A stretch of 64,000 nt of DNA from Narthecium ossifragum (lineage: Eukaryota; Streptophyta; Magnoliopsida; Dioscoreales; Nartheciaceae): assembly GCA_963920575.1 (NCBI GenBank), contig OY986963.1, positions 6,548,896 through 6,612,895 on the forward strand, in the 5' to 3' direction. Numbering within the stretch: the first letter of the stretch is position 1; each line of letters opens with the position of its first letter. A program made the translations under genes and the position numbers. Below, in pieces: positions 33,388-45,407 of this stretch. The notes beneath the pieces were generated by a model, which saw only the letters and a list, made by a program, of their open reading frames with translations, had not been told where the DNA came from and made no database searches.

Positions 33388-34297
33388 GCCTTATTCTAAC
33401 TTGTGTTTTGCTTTACAATGTTGGCTCAATTTGGTTACTTTGAAAGAATATTGGGGTGGAAGATTTTTTGCTCTTGCCATCCCTCTGAGTGTATGTTGTA
33501 ACAAGGTCCTAGATGATTGTTTCATCAATAGCTTCTTTTTGTCATGAAAATATACCTGAAAGGAAAATATGTTGCTAGGATCCTTCCAGAGTGATATGTT
33601 TGCTGACTGCTAATCATCTTGTTTCATAAAAGTCGTGAAGTACGTGATCTGAGATCTGATGCTTCTTGTTATCTTTTGGCTTTAAGGCCATTCACAGTTC
33701 CATTGCTAGTTATAAATGACAGCTGGTGCTTGTGATTTCACCATGCTTTGGGGGTTGGCTGTGCCAGGAGCCAAGGACCCTCCAGATTCTGTAAGGCCAT
33801 AGCGTAACGTGTTCTAAAATGCTTGCTTAGATAATGGATAAATTCTAGGATTTAGCTTAGTGGTTGTTGCATCACTGAAGAACCTGCTTCGAAGCACAAG
33901 TGAAGTAACACGATTCACAGAAACGTGTGCATATGGATGTTGATTTCTTCCCGGGGACTATGAATCAAAGAAATTTCAAGTCAGATAACGAATCAAAGGA
34001 TGAGATTTTCTCTGGAACAAAGATTAATAATCACTCGAAAGACTTCCATTTCATACAGTAATATCTTCATACAGTAATATCTTCTGAACGTCATATTCCA
34101 GCAAAATTCGAGCTTCAACTTCCCAACATTGTTTCTGCTCAATCAACAATAAATACATCCGTTGAATTGCAAGCATAGGTATCGTTCAAGGAGCAATGCT
34201 GCCTTCCTCATATGTTGAAACTCTTGAACAGCCTTTAATCAGACCGCATCAGGGATGATCCTCTCAAATCCATCTGCATTTTGGCAACCCTCCGGCC
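33388..34297. other. Tail-to-tail spacer of NDC1 and CTNNBL1
   Basis: Holds the two 3' UTRs of convergent genes. No other gene is seen. A 22-bp phrase (TTCATACAGTAATATCTTC) is repeated at about 34049-34083. Confidence 0.5.
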
Positions 34298-37200
34298 TCA
34301 GGCACCAAAGGCAGCAATGAATTTTTGGATTTTAGCTTGAGCCCGGTCCTTTTCTTCAGGCCCATCTAGATCTCCAATATTATCATGGTATTCCTGCACC
34401 ATAGATCAAATGGTTGAATGATGGACTAACATAAGTCATGACCATGTGTTTTTCTTGCATCTTCTAAATTCAAATTATGTTGAAATGGAGGAAGGTCATA
34501 ATATTGCTTGAAAATTGATGATAGCATTAAGCTTCAGGTCTATGACAAGGATTAAAGCTTGGCATTAGGTTGACCACCGATTATAAATCAGGGGAAAAAA
34601 AGAGCCAAACTATCGAATGAAAATAGGTAGATGGGCCATTTACAATTAGTTGTGGGCCGAAGTAGTTCCCTGGTACAAATGTAAACCCCTTTGGATACTC
34701 AGCTGCAGCAATTTTAAGAAAAGCTTGCTATAAAATGCAGATTTGTAGACAAATGAGTGGCAAAGGACTCCCTAAGTCAACCGGAATACTGGGGATAATG
34801 TACGGACTATTATTTGATGAACTAATGATAAGTCCTGTGTTTCTTTCATACATCGAAACAAAGCTGGTCTGACTAAGGGAAGGTCAGTTATAGGATACAA
34901 ACCTGCAGTATATCCTTCACGTCATTCCTTGTCAATTTCTGTTGTTTAAGTAGAAGCTCTATACGTTCTCTAATTCGAGGATGTCTGCAATCAGGAGCAA
35001 ATCCGTTATTAGACACTGTCAGCCAGTCTCTGGTACTTGAATAACAACGAACAGATTAGAGTAATGCAGACCAATTTGAATAGACTTACTCAGAGGACCA
35101 CAGATGACCCAAAATAACAGCGATCAACTGGAAACCATAAAAAAGGGGATCAATTTATGGGAAAATTAAGATTAAAACTGAATGCAAAGAGATACAGAAG
35201 GTTACAAACACAGTAGCCAAATTTCTTACTTGAAGAGTATAGAGCCCCGCTTCCAGCTTTCGGTTGTATAGCTCATCTTCATCTAGCTACAGGACAATGA
35301 ATATTTAAGTAGTGCATTACAACCCCAAGAACTACAAGTGCTGAAAAGCAATGAAGAAGAATGGAAACCTCTAAGTCATCAAACTCAAGCTTGTTGAATC
35401 GTTCAGTCTCAGCTTTGACTCTGTTAGTATATCTGCATATCAACACACAGACATCACAACTAGCAAGTGGAATGGCCAATCAAAATTTTTAGCATCAAAG
35501 CATCACATAAAATGGTAGTACAGAGCAAAGTCCAAAAACAAGATTTACCTCATATAGAATTCCATAAGTCGGTCTATTTTTTCACATTCGTTTTCTACAA
35601 ACTTGCTTAATAATCTATCTCTTCTAGAACCTCTCACGATGCCACCTGATGGCAAATGTCAGACCAGAATCATATTAGCTATCCAGGCCATGGAAAGTCA
35701 TTCATCTGAGTAAGCAAGCTTCAATATGCCATAAGACAAGGAAAGGAGATGACAAATGACATCCATGATATTTATTTTCTCAAGGCTGACTCTTTCCATT
35801 AGTAGTAATACATGCATGTGCTTTATTTATTAGTCTAGACGAGATATAATCATTTTAGAGTGGCTACCTGACTTCACAGATTAGAGCCTAGCTGAGTGTA
35901 CTGACATGTTACTTGCCAATCCAAGGTTCCCAGTATTGTTGTGTGCCATAATGCAACAAAACTTTTAGAACCACAATGAGCCACAATATCGCATACCATG
36001 ATATTGTGCTTTGGCATAATACAAGAATGTAGAGGATATCCACCAACTACATGACTTTGTACCATCTTACGGTAGCATAAGCTATGGGACAAATATTCAA
36101 CACAAGCACAAGAAATATCCATACTGCTTGGGATCATAGGCTTTTTAGTGAGGACACGCCATACCTCATGCATGTTTACTTGGTGGTTGTCTATCATTAT
36201 ATAGGGTAGTGGACTCGCTCACAAACCTTTGGTAGCAACAAAGAACAAGCATGTCGACTTTCTTATGTAGATCATTACCATAGTTCAAGTACTTGTACAG
36301 AGTTTTGCACCATAAGAAACCAACAACTTTAAATTAGAGTTTTCACAATGAACATAGCCTCCTAGCACATCTTGTCTACCAGAAAATTGTCAATGAGTAA
36401 CATCTCAAATGAAGAACAAGATATATGAACCACTCTATTAATTGTTACCTACAACAAACTTAATACATACTGAACTCCAAGCTATTTCTGTTTGCAGCAT
36501 AGAACCTCGCTTTATATCTCAGGCACTCATGCACAATCCCCGAATAGGGACTTGAACACAAAGCTTGAAAAGCCAGAGACACAGTAGCGAGATTTGCTCA
36601 TGCTTCAATGAGTTCCAATAATGCTATCTCAACAAACACTTGCATAATTTTGTTGTCTTATGCAAGAATTACGAACACTAAATCACAAGTATAGCTTACA
36701 ATATTAGTCTAGCAAAATGAGGGAAGCAGAACTCTGAATCATTTGCTTGATATATATTTGTTGGCAATATATTTAGGAGGGTTGTTTAAAACTACCAGAG
36801 CACAACGAAGTTGTTACAGAAACATAATCCTACTTTACCAACATAGTACATTCAATTCTCGCTTCATCCAAGATGTATCAAAGAATCTAACCAGAAAGTT
36901 CTCAATTTACGAACTACATGAAGAAGATGCAGTTATATGAGGATTATTTACTAGCACTAACGAAATAACAGAAAATTTACATAGATAAAAGTTGCAAAAT
37001 ATACTCTAAATGATCCTTAAAAAGTCAAAAACCGCCTTTGTACCTTTTGTCATCATCTCTCAGCAGAGTGGTCTGCTAATTAATTTCACTAGGTTTACAT
37101 ATTATAATGAATTAAAAAAAGAGATAATTGATTCATGGATTATCTTAATACTCCCAAAGGAAGAGTCCAATTTTAGCCGGAAGTTATTACACTTTCCACT

Positions 37201-40134
37201 TAAAAAACTAGACATCTAGCAACATTCGGGAGAAAAAATTTGGTTAGCATAGCCAACTTATGATTTGCTTTGATGAAACACAAATAAAGCCTAGATTGCA
37301 GATTAGTAGCTAGTGATCTAACAGGATGGTGAAGGCCCCTAACAAGGTTTGTGGCAACCTAATGCCAACCACCAACATCAAATTTCCAACAAGTGCTCTC
37401 CAAAATATCAGAAGAGATTTAGATTTCCAATTGTCAACAGATCAACAAACCATGTATCCATTGGGTTCAAGGTACATATAAGAAAGGAAGGACACCATAA
37501 TCATGCGTATTAAACAATTAAATAAGATATCATACGTAATCTACTTAAGATGAAGATGGAAAAGAAAATATCATGCGTAGACTACTTTAAGAAGTTAAGA
37601 TGTAGATGTATGTAACAGAAACGGCAGTAATTAAGTGATAAAAGAAAGCCGAGATAATTCATCACCGGCAAGCTAGCCAAAGCCAAGTTCGTTCATAACA
37701 GGAAAATTCATACAGAACTTAAAAATCTATGAGCTAGTAATCACTTGCCTTCTTACCAAATAATGAGGCAATAAGTGAAATAAGACGCTCTTCTAACTCC
37801 TCTTGATAGCTCTCTTTGTTATTCTTCTTGCTCACAGGAATCTAAACATAGAAGAGCATTATAAGAAACTGACCAAATGCTCAAAATAAGCAAGTAATAG
37901 CAGGAATCATGAAAATGTACCTTTTTTTAAATGTGAAAGGGAGAAGAACAAAAGTACACAATTAAATTCCAAAATGAAAATAATACTCATGTATGAAGAA
38001 GTAGCTTGTTTAAAGGAAATAAAAAGACCATACTGGTCTAAACAAGAAATATTAGGAGTTTACTTCTAATATCTATTTAGGACCAGCAAAAAGAATTCCA
38101 GTGAACAGAATATATGGATGGAAAACAAGCTGGTCAAAGTAAACTTTGCTAAATTAAAATAGCACCAAAAATCACAACTTCATTCTGTTGCTTTTCTTAT
38201 TTTTAACTTCTTTTTGGACAAGGGTAAATCACTTCTTCACAATTTCAATGTGTTTATCACATCTCAAACACTTGCAATAACCAGACAAAGATCTATAAGG
38301 TTTTGAGGCAATTTATCTTCACCTGTCATTTTTAATGATCAACAAATTTATCCATCGAACAAACAAAGTTGGACATCATTCAACAGACGTATTTCCTTTA
38401 AACTTGAGCCTATCCCCTTACGGATTACCTTCTGAAAAATCAAGTAATGTCATTGTGAACTCCTCAACAGCCTCAACAGAATCAAGCTATCTCAACAGCC
38501 CATTTGCAGTCACCTAGGATATGGGCAGCATACCTAGGTAAGCAAGCAAAAATATGCTTCTTAGTAGCTTAGACATATTCAAACAACCGCCAAGCCAGCT
38601 CATATGTTATATTGAGATCAATTATTTTCTCCTCCGTTACATAGCAACTTCAATAGCTGAGGAATGGAGATCACGACAACGGTGCCACGCATGTCGATTA
38701 TAACCATAATCCCAGCTATAATATCTTTCATCTTCTAAAGTCTAACCCTAATGCCACCACCAAATGCCTAACCATATAAACATACACAAGAAGATGAAAA
38801 TCAATGTGGACCACATATTCTGCAGAAACATCAAGATGCCTAATATTAGATAGCTCCCAAGAATGCTGTTTTCTAGACCTCATTTACATCTATAACCAAA
38901 CCAATCCTCATTCTATCAAAATCCACCAAAAGATCCATATACCCAGAAAAGGTTCATACATTGCAATCTGTAACAGAAACTTGCATGCATCATGGGTGGA
39001 TAGAATTAAACAGAAACTAAAAAAGTTGAAAGGAAGCAGCAGCGGATGACTTGCCTTACCCATGAAAGCTGCAAATACCGTTTTCAGTCCCAACACATCC
39101 ACAAACCGTTCACAAGCTGGTGGATACTTTGTCATGGCGAAATCCAGCGCTCTGATGGCCGAACTATATGCGGACTTCTTTTGCTTCATTATGATAATCA
39201 TCAGCTCCACTCCCTCCGACTTCATAAACCTCTCCTTATTCTCCACTGGCATCAGCAAACAACACAAGCAATCAAACAAGTTCTCCAGCATCTCCTCCTC
39301 ATCCGAGCTCTTCGGATCTCTGGACTTATACATGGCGACGGCCTGTAACACTCCGTCGACCCCATTCATCTGCCCTAGCCTTCTCTGGTTGGCGGGGCTG
39401 TTCTGGAGCAAAATGGCGAGGATCTCAGACGCGTACTGCTTGTTGGCATCAAACTCGCGGACCTTGATGCGGCCAAGAAGCCACCGCAGAATCTTGGTGC
39501 GCTCGCACACGAGCTCAGCAACAGCTGGCTTAACCTCGACGAGATTCTCTATGACGGACAGGGTGTTGTATACTGCGGCGGCCTCGTCGGGGTCGGCCTC
39601 AGATAGGCGGGCGATGTTGTGAACGAGGAGCTCGAGGGCGTTGTTCTCGAGGAGAGCATCGACTAGGGTTTTAGCGGGGTCCTCGTCATCAGCTAGGGCA
39701 TCTGCGTCGGTGAGGTCGGAGAGCAGGGATACGGCATCCGCGGCGATATCAGGGTTGTCGTGGGAGAGGAGGGAGGTGATAGAGGGGGCAAAGTTGAGGG
39801 ATATTAGGTCAGGATAGAGGTGGGGGGCGCCAGCGAGAAGGCGGAGGCGATCAAGCTCGTTGTGGAGGTCGACCTCGGAGTCGGCAAAGCGCTCAGGTTG
39901 ATCGGGGTGCTTCATGCGCGCATCTAGATTGTCTCGGAGGCGGCGCTCGAAGGCAAGAACCAGCTTCTTGGCAGCGCGGAAGTCGAGCACCTCGACACTT
40001 CCATTCTGAGCGCTCTCCAAAGCCTCCAGGAGCGATAAGTCAACACCGCCGCCGTTCTCTGTCGGCGGAGGCGGCGGCGGCGGCGGAGGGGAAGCGTCGT
40101 CGCGCTTCCTCTTGGCCTGCTGGTGGCTCTCCAT
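34298..40134 (-). CDS. CTNNBL1: Beta-catenin-like protein 1 (CTNNBL1), spliceosome-associated ARM-repeat protein
   Basis: Eight exons on the minus strand: 40134-39055, 37841-37757, 35645-35549, 35432-35369, 35286-35230, 35127-35090, 34984-34903 and 34393-34298. The frame is open throughout and predicts 532 residues, the usual plant length. The start is the ATG at 40132-40134, followed by a basic KRKRDD (nuclear signal) and a proline run. Exon 1 holds the conserved N-terminal CTNNBL domain and most ARM repeats (LISLNFAPSITSLLSHDNPD, ENNALELLVHNIARL, NQRRLGQMNGVDGVL). Later exons encode EELEERLISLIASLFG, SKFVENECEKIDRLMEFYMR, LEAGLYTLQLIAVILGHLW and the end KIQKFIAAFGA. The human homologue works in the Prp19/CDC5L spliceosome complex. 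Intron 1 has a GC donor (AAG|GCAAGT). It is head-to-head with the PPR gene. Confidence 0.92.
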
Positions 40135-40387
40135 GGATCTCTAGCGGGTTTCGGGGACGGAGGTGAGAACCCTAAAATCTAATTTGGGTTTGAGTCGAGT
40201 GGGTGGAGTCGAGTAACGTTAGGTGGAACCACAACTACATCGGGTGCACCGGAACAAGTCCATTTACTTAAAGGCTCTCATACGTTCCACGTGGCCAGTT
40301 ATTATTCGCTCGTTTGATACTCCAGGATAAGGCATATATATACACATCATCACCCCTTCCCTCCACCTCCTCCTCTTCTCCACTCTA
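40135..40387. promoter_or_regulatory. Divergent promoter between CTNNBL1 and the PPR gene
   Basis: Only 253 bases separate the two ATGs. A TATA-like TATATATA lies at about 40334-40342, 46 bases before the PPR ATG. A G-box, CACGTGGC, lies at 40288-40295. CT-rich sequence follows the TATA box. No TATA is evident on the CTNNBL1 side, as is common for housekeeping genes. Confidence 0.6.
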
Positions 40388-42178
40388 ATGGCCATTTGGA
40401 GCTCAGAGTGGTGTCTGACTCCCATTGTTCCTCATAAAACCCTCTCCAAAACCCTCTGCTTCCTCTCTTCCCCTCAATTCTTATCGGTGGCTTCGTCTTC
40501 TCATCGAAAGCTTCTCACCAACTACTCAAAACCCCCCTCATCGCCTCTCCATGAAAGGACCCCAGTTGAGCTCCAAACCATTCAACTAACTAATAGGTCC
40601 CCAAACTCACCACCAACTATCAAGGATGATCTTGAGATCAGCAATGAGTTCATTCAAAGTCTTTGCCGGAATGCAGAGAGCCAGGCTCTTGCCTTCGAGT
40701 ACTACCAGAAAGCAAGAAGAAATCCGAATTTCCGACCGAATACGGAGATGTTGAAGCTTTTGATCAGAGATTTGCTTAATTCTAAGAAATGGAGCTTGTT
40801 ATCAACTTTGTGCGAAGATTTCCAGGCTTTCGATGTGTTTCCGGATGGACCAACTTGTGGTAAATTGATCGGCAGCTGCATCCGGGCTCGCAAATTCAAG
40901 ATCGCCGACTCATTGCTGGGAGCTCTGGAAAGAAAGAAAGAGCTTGCTGTCGAGGCTTTCAGTTCGGCTATGCGTGGTTACAACAAGCTTCATATGTACG
41001 GCAGCTCCGTGTCATTCTTCAATCGGATGAAGAATGCCGGCATTCAGCCGAACCCCAATTGCTACCTCTCAGCCATGGACGCATACAGGAAGCTTGGTAG
41101 AACAGAGAAGGTGCTTGCATTGTTTCTTGAGTTTGAATCCAATGAATGGGATTCCTTGGATTCTGCTTCGAAGATTTATTTCACCTTATGTGATGCTTTA
41201 GGCAGATCGAAACGGGCCTTGGAAGCTCTTACATACTTTAGACAGATGGTTAGCAATGGAATTCCTCCAGATCCTCCTCTCTATGCTTCATTGATTACCT
41301 CTTTTGCAGTAACTAGAGAAGCAGAGATAGCCGAAGATCTCTTCCAAGAAGCAAGAGAGAAAAGAATGCTAAAAGACCCTGCTGTCTTCTTAAAATTAGT
41401 ATCAATGTATTGTGAAGCAGGGTTGGTAGAGAAGACCCTGGAGGTAGTGGAGGTGATGAAGGAGATGGAAATAAGGGTATCAGATTGCATTCTTGCTGCA
41501 GTTCTCAATGGATTTGTGAAGAAGAGAGGGCTGAGGCCTTCGATAAAGGCCTTTGAGCAATTGAAATCATCAGGCTGCGAGCCCGGGCAAGTTACCTATG
41601 CCTCAATCATCAATGTCTATTGCCGCCTTGGGCTTGCATCGAAGGCGGAGGCCGTGTTCTTGGAAATGATGGAAAAGGGCTTCGACAAGTGTTTGATCGC
41701 CTATTCTAACATGATTTCGATGTATGGAAAGCTTGGAAAAGCAAGGGATGCTATGAGGCTTTTAGCAAAGATGAAAGAAAAGGGTTGTAAGCCAAATGTC
41801 TGGGTCTATAATTCTCTTCTAGACATGCATGGAAGACAATTGAATCTAAGGCAGGTAGAGAAGCTATGGAAGGAGATGCAAAGAAGAAGGATAGAGCCAG
41901 ATAAGATCAGCTACACGAGCATTATTAGCGCTTATAGCAAGGCAAAGGAGTTCGAAGAGTGCATCAAGTTGTATCAAGAGTTTAAGATGAATGGAGGCAA
42001 AGATGATAGAGTATTAGCCGGTATCATGGTTGGAGTTTTCTCAAAGAGTAGCAGGATTGATGAATTACTGAAACTGTTGCAAGATATGAAATCAGAAGGG
42101 ACACAGTTGGATGGAAGGCTTTACAAGTCAGCTTTGGATGCTCTCACAGAAGCAGGGCTTCAAGTTCAGATCAAATGA
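40388..42178 (+). CDS. P-class pentatricopeptide repeat (PPR) protein, probably organellar
   Basis: A single-exon gene of 596 residues, as is typical for plant PPR genes. Residues 1-60 are rich in S, T, P and K and poor in acidic residues (TLCFLSSPQFLSVASSSHRK), consistent with a plastid or mitochondrial transit peptide. From about residue 170 to the end there are about a dozen 35-residue repeats, for example VTYASIINVYCRLGLASKAE, IAYSNMISMYGKLGKARDAM, WVYNSLLDMHGRQLNLRQVE and ISYTSIISAYSKAKEFEECI. No E, DYW or SMR domain is present, so it belongs to the P class. P-class proteins bind organellar RNA in a base-specific way for splicing, processing or stability. The specific target is unknown. 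The start ATG follows the TATA box and a CT-rich leader. Confidence 0.9.
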   Translation: MAIWSSEWCLTPIVPHKTLSKTLCFLSSPQFLSVASSSHRKLLTNYSKPPSSPLHERTPVELQTIQLTNRSPNSPPTIKDDLEISNEFIQSLCRNAESQALAFEYYQKARRNPNFRPNTEMLKLLIRDLLNSKKWSLLSTLCEDFQAFDVFPDGPTCGKLIGSCIRARKFKIADSLLGALERKKELAVEAFSSAMRGYNKLHMYGSSVSFFNRMKNAGIQPNPNCYLSAMDAYRKLGRTEKVLALFLEFESNEWDSLDSASKIYFTLCDALGRSKRALEALTYFRQMVSNGIPPDPPLYASLITSFAVTREAEIAEDLFQEAREKRMLKDPAVFLKLVSMYCEAGLVEKTLEVVEVMKEMEIRVSDCILAAVLNGFVKKRGLRPSIKAFEQLKSSGCEPGQVTYASIINVYCRLGLASKAEAVFLEMMEKGFDKCLIAYSNMISMYGKLGKARDAMRLLAKMKEKGCKPNVWVYNSLLDMHGRQLNLRQVEKLWKEMQRRRIEPDKISYTSIISAYSKAKEFEECIKLYQEFKMNGGKDDRVLAGIMVGVFSKSSRIDELLKLLQDMKSEGTQLDGRLYKSALDALTEAGLQVQIK

Positions 42179-44152
42179 TTTGAGAAAATTTTTGGTTTTG
42201 AGAATGACAAAACTTAGTTGCTTCTTAGGTTCCTGAAAGCATTCCATTCTGTGCGATTTTTTCTTGGATAAAGTTCTTACACTTACACATTCTTTACATG
42301 TAGCCTGTAATTGCAAATGGAGATTTATCTAGAAAGCAAGTGCCTCAAAGCTATGGCTATCTTCTGCTTGTTTTTTTTTGGGTCATTTTTTTTGGCTCAT
42401 CAAGCTAGCATCATGAATTGATCGATGAGTTTGATGTTGTGGTCACTTCAGGTAAATTCTGGTTTCCCTGCAGGTTGATTGGCATTTATCTGCTCTGGCC
42501 AGGCGAATGATATGAGTTTTAAAAAGTCATTGCAGTGAATCCTCTATATATACGCTTTGAACTTTATTAATTGCAATGCCCTGTTGTATGTACATGAGAT
42601 TTCATGATCTCTAGGGGGGCTTTATGAGGATCCAAGGATGCCATTCATCAGAAATTTTTCAATGCAATCTGCAACTGCTCTGATCGTGATCTTCTTAGTG
42701 ACAGAAATAAACACTCTTCAGGTCTCCTAATCTCATGATGCAGGATGACAGCAGCTCTCACATGATATGACATTTCGGAAATTGTAATCTTTTATGAGGG
42801 CCTCTTTTGGAATTGTGGCACATAAAAAGTTCAAACCAATTAACACATTGAAATCTCATGCCTACCAGCAGCACCACTGCAATTTCTTGTTTTCTTTTTA
42901 CTGCAAACTAGTAGCCTGTTTCGATGTGATATCATCTTCATCTGCATGGATCTCTTGATCAGGACAATGTAAACTTGCAAGGCAATTGGAGCTGTGTAGC
43001 AACTGACCATGACGACATTCCGAGATCTTTGGCAGGTTGGAAGAACTAGAGTCTGCGCTGTTACTTGCATGGGATTCTTGACTTTGGCTCACTTATTACT
43101 AGATTGGATAAATCGGAAGATGTTTAGTGGAGTTGCTCTGCTGTATGGAAAACTCTCATCTCCGAATGCGGTTAATTAATCTTTGTGGCCAAATTAGTAC
43201 GGAAAGCGCTTTAAACACATTGTTCCGGCAACGCAACCTTGCTTGCAATGTGGGTAAACTCATAGATGAAGGCATAAATGTATCTATAAATCTTGCCCTT
43301 AAAAGTCTTAAAGATGAATACAAAGATGGTGACCTCTGAATTCTCAACCTTCTTGGTGACTTCCTAAAGATAGCCAGATCCTTTGATAACTGCATTCAAA
43401 CGCATATCTCGCGTCAACCCGAAGTTAGCTATTGGGCTATCTGGGTTTTAGGTTCTATGAGAATTTCTGTTTGTGTTTTGTCATTAAAACTTATACTTGG
43501 AAGATTACTCAAGATTATTGAAACCCGTTATTATTCTGGTGTTATATATCCAGAGTAGTTGTGAGAACAGATCTAAAGAAGATTGCTTGCTTCCTTCACG
43601 CATTTCAATTTATGACTTTCGCTAGAAACCGATAGCTCTTAAGTCGTTGAGATTACTTCCAAAGAGTCGGTTCCTTCTCAAACACGAAGATCGAAAACAA
43701 TCAAGTTCTCTATTTATCATTGATGTCTAAATAGCCACCTACCAATTTTTTCATTACTCAAGATGGATCATTCCTCTGGAACATATAAATCATGTTATAA
43801 TAGACCTCAAATTTACCAGAATTTGCAATTAATAATTCATTATGACACCATTCTTGACATCACCCAAAAGCTATAGATCATGACAACTGATCAGTCATAT
43901 GAGGATTGCCTCCATCCATTCATTACGCAAGAAGAATGGATAACAGGCATTCTCTTTTCATTAAAATTATATACACATGCCCTCTGATACATTCAGTTAT
44001 TATCTCTTCTCAACACAATTTTCATTCTAGCAATCCAAAAGGACCAGAAATCTAGAACTTGAAAACAAAAAAAAGGAAAGAAGAAAAATATATACAAACA
44101 AGTTAAGATATATAGGATTAGCCTCTGTGATCATGGTTAATTTTAAAACCCT
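42179..44152. other. Tail-to-tail spacer of the PPR and OXS3-like genes
   Basis: Contains the 3' UTRs and AT-rich spacer. Short ORFs (for example 43127-43339) have no recognisable domain. No bounded transposon is seen. Confidence 0.5.
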
Positions 44153-45407
44153 TCATGCAAACATAAGGGTCTCACTAGAAAGGTTTCCAGCTGATCTCTG
44201 AGGAGCAATAGGAGGCCTGCTGCCTATAAAGCTATTCTTTCTTGCTCCAAGTGAAGAAAAGGAGCCTCTGGAACCCTTCTTTGTTATGGTCTTGGAGCGA
44301 ACCTTTGGAGATAGTGGGTTGCTGTTATCAAGACCCCATCCATAGCTCTTTGATGACATGAGTCTCTTCTTGTATGGCCTCTCATGCTTCACAAGATCCT
44401 CCAAGGACCTCACATTGGCTAGTGATGTGAATGACTGGGACTTCCCTTGGAAATGCTTTGAGAGCCCTCTCCTGCAATTCGTTTAAGAGCACCCCAAGTG
44501 ATTAGTTAGAGCTTAGAACAATTGGTAAGGATACATCAACCTATTTTAGCAAAATAAACAGATAATTGAGATTGATAAATGATGATCATCAAAGGAATTA
44601 AGTTCGATTTCTTATGCGCATATCGTTTGGTATGATAATACGAGGAAAGCCTCTCTCTTTTTTTTTCCTTCTTGAAGGAAACAATAAGATGATGAAAAGA
44701 TTTCTAATAAAAAAATAGACAGTTTTATAGGGGCTAATTAATGGGAGTTGAATATATCAAGGATCATGCATGAGTACCCCCAACAACCCCACTAGCTAAT
44801 GAATGGGCTTTTAAGCCCTTTTAGAACAGACACTGAGATAACATCAACTACACATGAAATGATAGGTTCAAAAACGGTGACTCCACTGATTCCAGACATT
44901 ATTCAATTAGTTAAAACTTAAAATAACATCCAAAAGACCAAAATTTAGAATTAAGCAGCATAATTAAATTAATCAATTCAAACGATCAAAATGTCGAAGT
45001 TCTAGCTAGCTAAGGTAGCTAGCTAAAACCCATCCAAGATCTAAGCAGACAGAACAACCATGCAAGTCAAGAGAAAATTAATTAAAGGTGGCCGGGGTAG
45101 ATGAAGCTGGATTTACTCACTTGAAGGGGAGGTGAGCTATGAGAGATGACATCTCACAGAGCGGCCCCTCTTCAATCCGGTGACCGGACGACGGCCGCGT
45201 TAAAGACGAAAGGGAAGAAGAAGAAGAAGAAGAAGAGGTGGTGGCGTCCTCCATGAACTCCGACGACGACGAGCCAACCGAATTACTAGCAGACTCATCA
45301 TCAGACAAAGAAGAAGAAGACAACGACCCAAGATCATCGTCCTCCACCTCCTCCTCATCAACCACCACAATACCATCCTTTCTTTCTGAAACAAAAGAGC
45401 CCTCCAT
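44153..45407 (-). CDS. OXIDATIVE STRESS 3 (OXS3)-like protein
   Basis: Two exons: 45407-45121 and 44471-44153, 201 residues. The donor is CAA|GTGAGT and the acceptor TTGCAG, joined inside a lysine codon. Exon 1 starts MEGSFVSERKDG, is very acidic and serine-rich (long S runs about residues 40-85) and ends EMSSLIAHLPFK. Exon 2 begins RGLSKHFQGKSQSFTSLANV then RSLEDLVKHERPYKKRL, the conserved signature of OXS3 proteins, and ends SAGNLSSETLMFA. The family consists of nuclear proteins linked to tolerance of heavy metal and oxidative stress. A GAA/CTT-type microsatellite (about 45215-45238) encodes the serine run. An upstream in-frame extension has no ATG, so the start at 45407 is chosen. Confidence 0.85.

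Noticed and set aside
39046..39622. Plus-strand ORFs opposite CTNNBL1 exon 1
   Set aside because: Antisense shadows of a well supported exon.
43127..43339. 70-residue plus-strand ORF downstream of the PPR gene
   Set aside because: No domain, no splice context, in an AT-rich spacer.
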